Below, one piece after another: positions 1-8,021 of a stretch of 64,000 nucleotides of DNA. Numbering within the stretch: the stretch's first letter is position 1; every line of letters begins with the position of its first letter. The DNA is from Haliea sp. GTDB taxonomy: Bacteria; Pseudomonadota; Gammaproteobacteria; Pseudomonadales; Halieaceae. Below the pieces are notes generated by a model that ran no database searches, had not been told where the DNA came from, and saw nothing but the letters and a program-made list of their open reading frames with translations. Location: positions 1 to 64,000 of the forward strand of contig JAHEBM010000015.1 of assembly GCA_024642245.1 (NCBI GenBank). Direction: 5' to 3'. Made by a program: the position numbers and the translations under genes.

Positions 1-2
1 TG

Positions 3-488
3 TTGCTGGACTGCGCCAGGCTGCAGCACTGGCGTTTTGAAGAAGACTTTGCCGCCATGTTCAAGCCCGCCAAGCGCGACTACATGGACTGGGTGTCTCT
101 GAAGCTCGAAAACCAGGCAACCATCGGCTTGCTGGAAAATGAGTGGAATGACTTCGACCACCTCACCGAGCAGACCAAGCTGTTGCACAACACAAAGCGC
201 AAGACACAGCCGTGGAAAACCGGTCTCAAGGTAGACTATCGCCCAGCCGACACGTTCCAGCTATTTCCGCCGCGCCACTGGCTGCGGCGCGCCCGCCGCG
301 CACTGTTTGGTGAATACAAGTTCGCCGGCACCTACGACGCTCACCCGGACCCCAGGCAGGAGCAGTTCTTCTTTAGCCTGGTGAAGGGCTGCCTGGAGGA
401 AGGCACCATCAGCGAGGCCCAGCTGCACGACGAGATCGAGCAGGGCCATTTACGCGCGGATGCACTGGAGCTGGTGCGGGCGGCCTGA
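3..488 (+). CDS. 3' end of an unidentified protein, possibly a glycosyltransferase (partial)
   Basis: The reading frame is open from the window edge and stops at 488, so only the C-terminal part of about 160 residues is visible; the TTG at 3 is not a convincing start. I do not recognise it firmly. The LLHNTKRKTQPW stretch and the many aromatic and basic residues resemble the C-terminal part of nucleotide-sugar-dependent transferases, and the neighbourhood is rich in sulfotransferases and glycosyltransferase-like genes. No membrane segment is seen. It is the only + strand gene before the repeat region and is followed by a small inverted repeat (TGGACC/GGTCCA) near 493-517. Confidence 0.5.
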   Translation: MLDCARLQHWRFEEDFAAMFKPAKRDYMDWVSLKLENQATIGLLENEWNDFDHLTEQTKLLHNTKRKTQPWKTGLKVDYRPADTFQLFPPRHWLRRARRALFGEYKFAGTYDAHPDPRQEQFFFSLVKGCLEEGTISEAQLHDEIEQGHLRADALELVRAA

Positions 489-537
489 GAGCCTGGTGGA
501 CCGAATTTTTTGGGTCCAGTAAAAAAGGTAGGGTGCC

Positions 538-708
538 GTTCCATTCGCGGTGAAGAGCGGGGGTCGCCTCGCTCCATGGCTACGGCCCTCCGGGCTACCC
601 TCAGTCGGTCGCAAGCCTTACAGCGCTGCGCTGTCTTGCTCCACTCCTTCGGCGTGCGCCTTTGACATTCCGCGACGCAACCCCCGCCCTTCGCCGCTGC
701 AAGTTCCA
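538..708 (+). repeat. Repeat element copy 1 with terminal inverted repeats
   Basis: A non-coding unit bounded by imperfect 21-base inverted repeats: GCGGTGAAGAGCGGGGGTCGC at 547-567 matches the reverse complement of 677-697 at 18 of 21 positions. The core (571-636) contains the hairpins GCCC-TCC-GGGC and CAGCG-CTG-CGCTG. The hexamer GTTCCA flanks it at 538-543 and 703-708. A second copy of the same core lies inverted at 774-928. With that copy it fills most of the 500-base gap 489-988, which shows no credible gene. It could be a MITE-like element or a structured RNA family; I cannot name it. Confidence 0.7.
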
Positions 709-773
709 GCCACAAAGAGTGACTACGATGCGCCCCAGGCCGGTGTTTACTTTGCATGCTCGATGTAAGGCAG

Positions 774-928
774 GGGTCCGGGTGTGTTCTGGCGGAACAT
801 AAAAGGCCAGCGCCGACGGAGTGGCGGGAGACAGCGCAGCGCTGTAAGGCTCCCAACCGACCGAGGGCACCCCGCAGGGGCGCGGCCGTGGAGCCAGGAC
901 ATACCCGGACCCATGACGACAATGGAAC
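774..928 (-). repeat. Repeat element copy 2, inverted, with its own terminal inverted repeats
   Basis: On the minus strand this unit carries the same core as copy 1, including the shared block GCCTTACAGCGCTGCGCTGT. It has its own ends: 774-793 (GGGTCCGGGTGTGTTCTGGC) matches the reverse complement of 893-912 at 18 of 20 positions. The terminal repeats differ in sequence from those of copy 1, yet the pairing is kept. In the first core hairpin the stem is CCCC-TGC-GGGG instead of GCCC-TCC-GGGC, so the outer pair has changed on both sides. GTTCCATT at its outer end (minus strand) is also found at the outer end of copy 1. Confidence 0.7.
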
Positions 929-988
929 AAGAGGAAAACTGCAGATTGACGTTCTCTGTCCGGGAAATCCAGAATCCCGCAATTCGGC

Positions 989-1927
989 TCAAACGTACTG
1001 AAACAAGGGATCCAGCTCCGCCTTCAGCCTGGCGTCGATAGCAAGCACTTCCTCGTCACTGAAATAATCACGGTAGCCACCCACCTTCGCGCGGCGCACC
1101 TTGAAGCTGTCCGGGTTGTCCTTGTCGCGCGGCATCATGCGGCCGCCGGCGAAGCGGAACTGCTCCTTGCTCTCCATCTTCTTCATGTTTTCGTAGGAGG
1201 AGTACTCGACTGCCGCCTCGACGTCGGCGTCGCTGGCATCCACCTGCATGAAATCCAGCAGGCGACGCAGTTCTTCGCGGGTATTGCTGCGCAGATCCTC
1301 GTAACGCAGCAGGTGAAACGCCTCGACCTCACCTGACTCCTTCGCCCACAGGTTCAGGTAATCGGTCACCGCCCGCATACCACCGCCATTGTCTCCCATC
1401 ACGAAGTCGAACAGGCTGATATCACTGCCCTGGGGCGGGTAGTTGTTGATGGCGATCTTGGAGGGCTTGATGCGGAATTTCCACTGGAAAAACTGTGACA
1501 CCGCAACGTCTCTGGGGTCCCGCGCCAGCAGTACGACGCGTTTGCCGTAGAAAGGCTTCTTGCTGTCTATATCGCCGGTAAAATCCTTGATGTAGTTGTC
1601 GTGGGTAAAGAATATTTTCGGCACCGCGCGGTTGAGATTGTGAAAGTTATCAAAACCCAGGATGGCGTTCTCAGGAAGCTTGTACATGACCCGGAACAGA
1701 TGGGACATCATGACCCTGAGCCAGGTGCGTCCGCTCTTGCCGAAAGACACCACGACAATGTCGGCGCGCTGCAGCTTGTCGAACTGTTCCACGCCGCGAA
1801 GTTTGCGCTCGGCACCAAGTATCTGCGCCTCGGGCTGGCCACGCATGCGCCAGTGCAGCCACTTGCGCGACAGTTTCTTGCGGGCAGTTTGCAGACCCTG
1901 GCGCACATTCTGGAAAGCGAGGTTCAT
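989..1927 (-). CDS. Sulfotransferase family protein (copy A)
   Basis: A 312-residue cytoplasmic-type sulfotransferase, predicted to transfer sulfate from PAPS to a hydroxyl acceptor. The 5'-phosphosulfate loop is visible as FGKSGRTWLRVM near residue 62, and the 3'-phosphate-binding element as ARDPRDVAVSQFF near residue 135. The C-terminal KVRRAKVGGYRDYF corresponds to the family RKGxxGDWK-like motif. It overlaps the upstream sulfotransferase by 4 bases, so the two are co-transcribed leftwards. The two proteins are clearly paralogous, as tandem duplicates. The acceptor is unknown; glycolipid or polysaccharide fits the surroundings but is inference. Confidence 0.88.
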   Translation of the reverse strand: MNLAFQNVRQGLQTARKKLSRKWLHWRMRGQPEAQILGAERKLRGVEQFDKLQRADIVVVSFGKSGRTWLRVMMSHLFRVMYKLPENAILGFDNFHNLNRAVPKIFFTHDNYIKDFTGDIDSKKPFYGKRVVLLARDPRDVAVSQFFQWKFRIKPSKIAINNYPPQGSDISLFDFVMGDNGGGMRAVTDYLNLWAKESGEVEAFHLLRYEDLRSNTREELRRLLDFMQVDASDADVEAAVEYSSYENMKKMESKEQFRFAGGRMMPRDKDNPDSFKVRRAKVGGYRDYFSDEEVLAIDARLKAELDPLFQYV

Positions 1928-2835
1928 AGCGGTTCACCCCCGTAGCCGAACACCGGATCCAGCCCTGCCACCATCGCATCGAGCTGGGCACATTGCTCAT
2001 CGGTGAAATAATCGCGATAGCCGCCCACCTTGGCCTTGCGTACCTTGAAGGACTGCGGGTTATCCTTGTCGCCGGGCTTCACCCTCGCCCCGCTTCCCTT
2101 GAAGAATTTTTCCTGTTCCATTTTCTTCATATTGTCATAGGCGGCGAAGTCTACCGCTTCCTGGACCTGCTGTGGCGTCACCGCCGTCCCGGTAAAGTCG
2201 AGAATGCCGGCCAGTACCGCCGCGGGGTCTGTACGCATATCCTCGTACCGCACAATCAGCACGTCTTTCAGCTCGGGAATGGCCCGGGCCCAGCCGTTGA
2301 AATAATCGATGATACGGGGCATGCCGGCATCCTTGTCCAGGACGAACTCCCAGACACCTATGTCGGCACCGTGCGGCGGGTAGTCGTTGATAAACTTCTT
2401 GTTGGGGCGCATGCGGAACTGCCACTGGAAGAACTGCGATACCGCGACGTCGCGCGGATCCCTCACCAGCAACACAATGCGTTTGCCCTGGAAGTGAGCC
2501 TTTGACTCCTGGTTGCCGGTATAGTCCCGCAGGTAATTATTGTGGGTGAAGAATACCGCGGGCAACTGCGGGTCCAGTTTTTTCAGGTTATCGAAGTCGA
2601 GAAGCTCATTGGCATCGAGGCCACCCTTGAGCTGGTAGGCGCGAGACAACATGACACGCAGCCAGGTGCGACCGGATTTGCCCCAGCTCATCAGTACCCA
2701 GTCACTGTTCTCGAGCTTCTTGAATTCTTCCCGGCCGCGCAGCCAGCGTTCTATCTTCTTGCGCCGCGATGACGGCAGCCAGAAGCACAAAAGCATGATG
2801 ATGTGGCGAACTACAGCCCTTGCGGTGTCGGCCAT
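1924..2835 (-). CDS. Sulfotransferase family protein (copy B)
   Basis: A 303-residue paralogue of copy A with the same landmarks: SWGKSGRTWLRVML (PAPS 5' loop, about residue 50), VRDPRDVAVSQFFQW (3' phosphate site) and KVRKAKVGGYRDYF near the C terminus. A basic, hydrophobic N-terminal stretch (about residues 8-27) could attach it to the membrane surface. It is first of a two-gene leftward operon and its stop overlaps the start of copy A. The upstream gap 2836-3024 separates it from a divergent oxygenase gene and must hold both promoters. Confidence 0.88.
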   Translation of the reverse strand: MADTARAVVRHIIMLLCFWLPSSRRKKIERWLRGREEFKKLENSDWVLMSWGKSGRTWLRVMLSRAYQLKGGLDANELLDFDNLKKLDPQLPAVFFTHNNYLRDYTGNQESKAHFQGKRIVLLVRDPRDVAVSQFFQWQFRMRPNKKFINDYPPHGADIGVWEFVLDKDAGMPRIIDYFNGWARAIPELKDVLIVRYEDMRTDPAAVLAGILDFTGTAVTPQQVQEAVDFAAYDNMKKMEQEKFFKGSGARVKPGDKDNPQSFKVRKAKVGGYRDYFTDEQCAQLDAMVAGLDPVFGYGGEPL

Positions 2836-3024
2836 TTGCGGGAAATCCTCGCTGGCATGATGTGCCGCGCCAAGGCGCGGTTTACAAAGTGCAAAGGCGG
2901 CGAATGTTACAGCAAAACGCCTGCTATCGCATCAACAGCACAACAGCAGATTTACCGCACTATTAACATCATTGCACCGCCGGTTGCCTTGCCCGTTCTG
3001 CGAGGGCCATACTAGAATGCGCCG

Positions 3025-3651
3025 ATGTCACTGATCAACCTCAATGCGGTCCGCAAGGCCGAACTACACACCGACCCGTTCGATTACATGGTAGTGCCGG
3101 GCTTCCTGAGCCCCGAGGTGCTGGCCAGGGTCAATGCCGACTACCCGGCCATCGAAACCGCCGCCAACCATGCTTTGGAAAGCCTGCAATACGGATCCCA
3201 ATTCGAGGCCCTGATGGAAGAGCTCCGCTCTCCCGCCTTCGCCTCCGCGCTGGGCGAGCGCTTCAGCATGGACCTGGCGTCTCTTCCGACCACGGTCACG
3301 GTACGTAAATTCTGCGAGCGGACCGACGGTAATATTCACACCGACCACAAGAGCAAGGTGATTACCGTACTGGTGTATTTCAACGAACGCTGGGACAGCG
3401 AGGACGGCCAGCTGCGGATGCTGCGCTCCAAGGGCGATATCGAAGACTACGTCGCCCAGGTGCCACCGCTGGGCGGGACCCTGCTGGCATTTCGCCGCAC
3501 CGACCATTCCTGGCACGGCCACACCCGTTTCGTCGGGGAGCGCCGCATGGTACAGCTCAACTACCTGGACGAAAGCCCGCTGGCAGTAGCCGCCCAGCGC
3601 ATCAGCCGCTTCGGCACTCACTTCATGAAGAACGTGCTGAGAATCCGCTGA
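3025..3651 (+). CDS. 2OG-Fe(II) oxygenase, prolyl-hydroxylase-like
   Basis: A 208-residue protein of the 2-oxoglutarate/Fe(II) dioxygenase superfamily. The iron ligands are visible as HTDHKSK (His-x-Asp near residue 111) and the distal His in SWHGHTRF near residue 171, followed by an Arg (GERRMVQ) suited to bind the 2OG carboxylate. The family hydroxylates peptides, lipids or sugars; the substrate here is unknown. It is divergent from the sulfotransferase pair and its 3' end nearly touches the convergent ELM1-type gene. A second gene of the same superfamily lies at 23343-24104. The ATG lies shortly after a TAGAAT box. Confidence 0.8.
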   Translation: MSLINLNAVRKAELHTDPFDYMVVPGFLSPEVLARVNADYPAIETAANHALESLQYGSQFEALMEELRSPAFASALGERFSMDLASLPTTVTVRKFCERTDGNIHTDHKSKVITVLVYFNERWDSEDGQLRMLRSKGDIEDYVAQVPPLGGTLLAFRRTDHSWHGHTRFVGERRMVQLNYLDESPLAVAAQRISRFGTHFMKNVLRIR

Positions 3652-3654
3652 CCC

Positions 3655-4755
3655 TCAGGCTGAAAACAAGGCCTCGATACGTTTTATCACGACACCCACA
3701 TCATCAGGCATGCGGGTCTCACCACGGTTAAAGGGCTGTCCGGACCAGACCGCAAGGCCCTGCCTGACCAGCATCCGGTGAAAGGCGCGAAAGTCCCTCG
3801 TTGCGCACAGGATCTTGAACACATCGATGTAGTACACACCGCGCGCCAGGCGGTGACGCAGGCGATCACCAAACGACTGTAGCCGCGGGTTGAACAGCCA
3901 ATGCGCCAGTGAGCGACGCAGCTGGTCGATACCACCCAGCCAGCCTACCGGCAGGGGAAAGATCGCCAGCGGCTTATGCAGGTAGATCACCTCGACCATC
4001 ATCGACACACTGTCGCCAGTCACGATAAAGCCATCGGCGCTACCCAGCAGCGCGCGGTAGGGATTGTCAGGCGAACCGGCCTGCCACTGGAAAAATACCG
4101 CCTGGGGCGGGAGCCCCTGGCGCAGCACGTCGACAACCTCGGCTGTTGTACGGCGACTGGTGGTCACATAGGGCGTCCCCCCCAGCTCATCGACAACCCA
4201 GTGGGCGGTCGCCACCAGGTCCTGCGCCACCTTGCGATTCATGATGAAAGGATTGGTCTCGCCGCCGATCAATATCGCAATCAGCGGTTTGTCGTACCTG
4301 GCAAAACGCTCCCGCCAGGCCTCGGCCTCGGCCGCCACATCTGCCTCCCCGATACGCATCAGCGGCAGGGTGGTGGGCAGGAAATTGTCCATGGGGGGCA
4401 TCTGGTTCTCGGCACTGGCAATGACCAGGGAGAAATCGAGCATATGGCCAGAGGGCTTGCCCACCAGCACGATCTTCGTCCTGTTTCCCGACTGCTGGCG
4501 AATCCACAGGGCCACCATCGAGGGGCGCCGGCCCACTGTCAGGATCAGGTCAGGCCAGGGTCCCTCAATAGGGTCCGATTGCTCCGGGTCGATGTGGTCC
4601 AGGGAGGGGCGATAGCGCGGCTTGCCCAGCACCCACTGCGGAAGCATATGCACGTACTTGTGCTCGACAGGCCAGGGCAGCGCGTCGACGATGGTTTCTA
4701 CCTGCCCATTATCGCCCTGCTTGTCGCTGAGAATGACCCAGGTCCTGGGGTGCAC
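3655..4755 (-). CDS. ELM1/GtrOC1 family putative glycosyltransferase (copy 1)
   Basis: A 366-residue protein of the mitochondrial-fission ELM1 / GtrOC1 family, which has a GT-B-like fold and occurs in bacterial LPS-type loci. Visible features are the N-terminal WVILSDKQGDNGQ motif, GRRPSMVALWI, VGKPSG, ILIGGETNPF and the C-terminal TGDSVSMMVEV with PLAIFPLP, a typical donor-binding region. Translation probably starts at a GTG that shares one base with the stop (TAGTG) of the upstream sulfotransferase, implying coupling. It is probably a cytoplasmic sugar transferase acting on a lipid-linked glycan, which is inferred from family context only. Confidence 0.75.
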   Translation of the reverse strand: MHPRTWVILSDKQGDNGQVETIVDALPWPVEHKYVHMLPQWVLGKPRYRPSLDHIDPEQSDPIEGPWPDLILTVGRRPSMVALWIRQQSGNRTKIVLVGKPSGHMLDFSLVIASAENQMPPMDNFLPTTLPLMRIGEADVAAEAEAWRERFARYDKPLIAILIGGETNPFIMNRKVAQDLVATAHWVVDELGGTPYVTTSRRTTAEVVDVLRQGLPPQAVFFQWQAGSPDNPYRALLGSADGFIVTGDSVSMMVEVIYLHKPLAIFPLPVGWLGGIDQLRRSLAHWLFNPRLQSFGDRLRHRLARGVYYIDVFKILCATRDFRAFHRMLVRQGLAVWSGQPFNRGETRMPDDVGVVIKRIEALFSA

Positions 4756-5696
4756 TAGGATTCCGCGCTGTCCTGGCAGTAGCCCAGCTCTGGCAGGATA
4801 TTATCGCGCACCAGGGCTTCCAGCTCGGCCACCTGGTCCGGCGGAAAATCCTCGCGATAACCACCGACCTTGCCGCGCCGCACCTTGAATGTGCTGGGGT
4901 CGTTGGCGTCCACCAGTTTCATGCCCCCCTGGCTGAAGGTACCACTGGTTTCCAGTTTTTGCAGGTTATCGAAAGAACCCCATTCCACCGCGGCCCGCAC
5001 CTCTTCCTCGCTGAAACTCTCGCCCATCAGGGCGAGGATTTTCTGCAGGGTGGGTACCGGCTCGGCACGCAGCTCCTCGTACTTCACCAGCAGGCCCTTC
5101 TCGAGCGACTGCACATTGCGTGCCCAGGTATTCTGGTACTCAATGAGGAATGGCAGGCCTATGTCGGAATGACGCACAAAATCCCACATCTGGACATTGC
5201 GACGGTCGATGGGGTGCTCGATGGAGTGGTTGATCAATTCCTGCTTGGCCCGGGACTGGCGCTTGGTGAACTGGTGGTACCAGGACACCGCTATATCGAT
5301 CGGGTTGCGCGCCAGGAATAGCACGGGTTTGTGCCGCAGCGGATTATCGGGAGCCCCGACTGCCAGCAACTTGCCTACCTCGCCCTCGTAACTGTAACAG
5401 CCGTTGGTGGCGGCAAGCCGCGGAATTTCGGGGATCTTGCGGGCGAACTCATCGGTGTTGATGAGCTTGGACTCGGGCAGGTCGTAGCGCAGCTGGTAAA
5501 GCCGCGAGATCATCACCTTGAGCCAGGTATTGCCGCTCTTGGGATGACCGATAATCAGGAAATTGGCCGCGTGAGCCTTGGCCAGCTCCAGCTCGGCAAG
5601 GTATTTACGACGCAGGGCCACCCGGGTCCCGGCAGGCAGGGGCTGAGTTGGAATGAGAATTAACGCCTTCTTGACGCCATCACTCAGGTTGAACAT
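4755..5696 (-). CDS. Sulfotransferase family protein (copy C)
   Basis: The predicted product is 313 residues if it starts at the ATG at 5696 (MFNLSDGV...), which suits the family better than the longer 329-residue reading. The PAPS loop is GHPKSGNTWLKVMI, the 3' phosphate site is ARNPIDIAVSWYHQF and the C-terminal motif is KVRRGKVGGYREDF. It is related to copies A and B but more divergent. It is followed by the ELM1-type gene with overlapping stop/start codons, so sulfation and glycosylation of one product is plausible. It is divergent from lptF across a short regulatory region. Confidence 0.85.
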   Translation of the reverse strand: MFNLSDGVKKALILIPTQPLPAGTRVALRRKYLAELELAKAHAANFLIIGHPKSGNTWLKVMISRLYQLRYDLPESKLINTDEFARKIPEIPRLAATNGCYSYEGEVGKLLAVGAPDNPLRHKPVLFLARNPIDIAVSWYHQFTKRQSRAKQELINHSIEHPIDRRNVQMWDFVRHSDIGLPFLIEYQNTWARNVQSLEKGLLVKYEELRAEPVPTLQKILALMGESFSEEEVRAAVEWGSFDNLQKLETSGTFSQGGMKLVDANDPSTFKVRRGKVGGYREDFPPDQVAELEALVRDNILPELGYCQDSAES

Positions 5697-5724
5697 GTGG
5701 TGGTTCTCGCGAGCAGGGTGAGGT

Positions 5725-5759
5725 GGCTTGCACAAAGCGTGCAATTATGGGGCAAGCCA
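5725..5759. promoter_or_regulatory. Nested inverted repeats between sulfotransferase and lptF
   Basis: TGGCTTGC (5725-5732) and GCAAGCCA (5752-5759) are perfect inverted repeats. A second pair, TTGCAC-AAAGC-GTGCAA (5728-5744), is nested within them. They sit in the only gap between the divergent sulfotransferase and lptF genes, so they could be an operator or an RNA hairpin in the sulfotransferase leader. Confidence 0.4.
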
Positions 5760-5766
5760 GCCAAAA

Positions 5767-5796
5767 TGACCAGACGGCCACCGCTTGGGGTACAAT
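5767..5796 (+). promoter_or_regulatory. Possible sigma-70 promoter for lptFG
   Basis: TGACCA (5767-5772) and TACAAT (5791-5796) are separated by 18 bases, close to the sigma-70 consensus. They lie about 30 bases before the chosen TTG start of lptF. The match is suggestive only. Confidence 0.3.
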
Positions 5797-5826
5797 GGCC
5801 GCCACCCAATACAGGATCACACAGCG

Positions 5827-6894
5827 TTGATCATCGATCGCCACATCAGCCTGGAAATCATGCGCCCTTTCACGATGGGACTCGGCCTGCTGGTTCTGGT
5901 TTTCATCGGATTTTCCGCGGCGCGGCAACTGTCCGCGGCCGCAGCCGGCCAGCTGGAAATGCTGACCGCTTTCAAACTGATAGGGCTCAATACGCTGGTG
6001 ACGCTGGAAATCCTCATGCCCTCGGCTTTCTTCTTTTCCGTGCTTGCGGCCATAGGGCGCCTGTACCGGGATTCGGAAATGAGTGCCTTGTATGCCGCCG
6101 GCGTAAGCCGCGGAAGAATCCTGGAATCCGTGCTCAAGCTGGCCCTGGTGGTCGCCATGGTCACCGGGGTCATCTCTGTCCTGGGTCGCCCCTGGGCATT
6201 TCGCACCAGCTATGAGCTGGAGTCCAAGGCAGCGGCAAAGTTCGACCTGAAAAAAATGGCCACCGGCGAGTTCGTGAACATGAGCGGCAGCGATTATATT
6301 TTCATCGCCGATGATCTCGACCTGGAACGCGGCCGGCACAAGGGCGTGTTCCTGCAAAAGACCTACGAGGACGCGGATCGCGCCGAGATCATAGTCGCCA
6401 GGGCCGCCGAGCTGCCAGTGCTCAACCCCGGGCACGCCATGCAGGCCGAGTTCTTCAACGGCTACAACTACCTGCTGGACCTGAAGAACGAGCAGGACGT
6501 CACCGTGAGGTTCAAACACCTCATCGTCAGGCTGGACAACCAGGAGGCCCAGGAGCAGTACCGGCGCAAGGCCGAGACCACGCTCAACCTGGCCCAGTCG
6601 GACCAACCCCGGGATATTGCCGAATTCCAGTGGCGCGTCACCACGCCGGTGGCAACCGTGCTACTGGCATTGATGGCCGTGCCGCTGGCCCGCTCCAGGC
6701 CCAGGGTGTCGCGCATGCGCAACGTATTGATAGCGGTGGGAATCTACATCGGGCTTTTCAGCATGACCAGCGTGGTGCGCACCGGTATCGAACAGGGCAG
6801 GCTCGGGGAATTCCCCGGGCTCTGGGGCGCCTATGTCCTGGAAATTATCCTGCTGCTGGTGCTGGTCACCCAACCCTGGATGAAGCGGCGATGA
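5827..6894 (+). CDS. lptF: LptF, LPS transport system permease
   Basis: LptF pairs with LptG in the inner-membrane LptB2FG ABC transporter, which extracts LPS for the trans-envelope bridge. The 355-residue protein has N-terminal transmembrane helices, a central periplasmic beta-jellyroll (about 130-260) and three C-terminal helices ending in LVTQPWMKRR. The TTG at 5827 is chosen because the product then begins (M)IIDRHISLEI, as LptF proteins usually do; the TTG at 5785 in the ORF track would add 14 atypical residues. The stop overlaps the lptG start (ATGA). Its place beside a sphingolipid locus may mean a dedicated rather than housekeeping copy. Confidence 0.9.
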   Translation: MIIDRHISLEIMRPFTMGLGLLVLVFIGFSAARQLSAAAAGQLEMLTAFKLIGLNTLVTLEILMPSAFFFSVLAAIGRLYRDSEMSALYAAGVSRGRILESVLKLALVVAMVTGVISVLGRPWAFRTSYELESKAAAKFDLKKMATGEFVNMSGSDYIFIADDLDLERGRHKGVFLQKTYEDADRAEIIVARAAELPVLNPGHAMQAEFFNGYNYLLDLKNEQDVTVRFKHLIVRLDNQEAQEQYRRKAETTLNLAQSDQPRDIAEFQWRVTTPVATVLLALMAVPLARSRPRVSRMRNVLIAVGIYIGLFSMTSVVRTGIEQGRLGEFPGLWGAYVLEIILLLVLVTQPWMKRR

Positions 6895-7961
6895 TCCTCG
6901 AGCGTTATATCGCCTCCAACCTGGTCAAGGGGTGGCTGCTGGTGCTGCTGGTACTGGGGGCGGTATTCGGCTTGATCGGTTTTATCCAGGAACTGGACCA
7001 CACGCGGTTCGGCTACGGCACCATGGCGGTCGCTCGCTACACCCTGTTCATCCTGCCCCAGCAACTGGTCAGCCTGGCACCGGTGGTCGCCCTGCTGGGC
7101 AGCATCGTGGCGCTGGCCGGCCTGGATCGCTTCAACGAGCTCACCATTATCAGCTGCTCCGGCTTCTCCCGGGCCAGGCTGCTGGGGGCCGTCGCCCTGC
7201 CCACCGTGCTGTTTATGACGACGCTGTGGCTCTGCATGGAATACGTGACACCGCCATTGCAGCAATCGGCAGAGGCCCAGCGCCACGCCCTGCGCTATCG
7301 CAACCAGGTCCGGATCCCCGACGGCGGCGTCTGGTCAAAAAACGGTAATCGCTATATTCACCTGGACAAAATGTACGATGGTGGCGTGCCGGGTGACATC
7401 GACCTGTTTGAATTCGACGACTCCGGGCAGCTCACCCGGACCCTGCACGCCGACACGGCCCTGGTCAGCAAAGACCGGACATGGTTGTTCCAGGGCGTCA
7501 GGGAAAAATCGCTGGTAAAGAAAAAGCTGGTGACGCGGCGCTATGACGAGCTGGAAATTGGCAACCTGTGGTCGCCCGCCGAGCTGCCAACCCTGACGCT
7601 GGAGAGCGAAAGTATGCGGTTGTCAGTGCTGCGCAACTACAGCCAGTACCGGGCAGAAAGCGGCCAGCCGAATAAAAAATACCTGAGCACCTTCTGGCAG
7701 AAATTGCTGATGCCGCTGACGGTCGGCGCGATGGTGTTGCTGGCTACACCGATCAGCGCCAACCTCGGGGCGCGAAGGGATCGCAGCTTTGGCCTGGACG
7801 TCGCACTGGGCGCACTGGTGGGGATACTCTTTTACCTGGGCTCCCAGATTATTTTCGCCCTGGGCCAGCTACTCGACCTGAATATACCGCTGGTGGCGCT
7901 GACGCCCACGCTGCTGATCGCCGCCTGCGCGATACTGATGCTGCGCAGGATGCACTGGTAA
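6891..7961 (+). CDS. lptG: LptG, LPS transport system permease
   Basis: The 356-residue partner of LptF begins MILERYIASNLVKG at the ATG overlapping the lptF stop; the longer ORF upstream is just the open frame inside lptF. Topology is as for LptF: three N-terminal helices, a periplasmic jellyroll domain (about 130-270, with GGVWSKNGNRYIH typical of LptG), then three helices ending in a basic tail. The conserved LMPLTVGAMVLLATP segment marks the fifth helix. The gene is followed after 60 bases by an MsbA-like ABC exporter in the same direction. No lptB or lptC is in the window. Confidence 0.92.
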   Translation: MILERYIASNLVKGWLLVLLVLGAVFGLIGFIQELDHTRFGYGTMAVARYTLFILPQQLVSLAPVVALLGSIVALAGLDRFNELTIISCSGFSRARLLGAVALPTVLFMTTLWLCMEYVTPPLQQSAEAQRHALRYRNQVRIPDGGVWSKNGNRYIHLDKMYDGGVPGDIDLFEFDDSGQLTRTLHADTALVSKDRTWLFQGVREKSLVKKKLVTRRYDELEIGNLWSPAELPTLTLESESMRLSVLRNYSQYRAESGQPNKKYLSTFWQKLLMPLTVGAMVLLATPISANLGARRDRSFGLDVALGALVGILFYLGSQIIFALGQLLDLNIPLVALTPTLLIAACAILMLRRMHW

Positions 7962-8021
7962 CCGACCGGTGAACAAGTTGCCCTCCATGCCTTCACCCCA
8001 CGCTGCCGGAGCAGAACCACC

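Noticed and set aside
493-517. Rho-independent terminator (TGGACC ... GGTCCA)
   Set aside because: The stem is only 6 base pairs, the loop carries the T-run and no T-run follows the stem; left unlisted as a feature.
538-928. CRISPR array or integron attC sites
   Set aside because: Only two units are present, in opposite orientation, with no regular spacers and no integrase or cas gene nearby.
341-982. Minus-strand ORF of 213 residues over the repeat region (and related ORFs 550-768, 601-930, 756-1001)
   Set aside because: It covers the inverted repeat elements, has an amino-acid composition typical of non-coding GC-rich DNA, no family motif and no ribosome-binding site.
2836-3024. Sigma-54 promoter near 2854 (CTGGCATGATGTGCC)
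   Set aside because: The -12 element with TTGC at the right spacing is missing.
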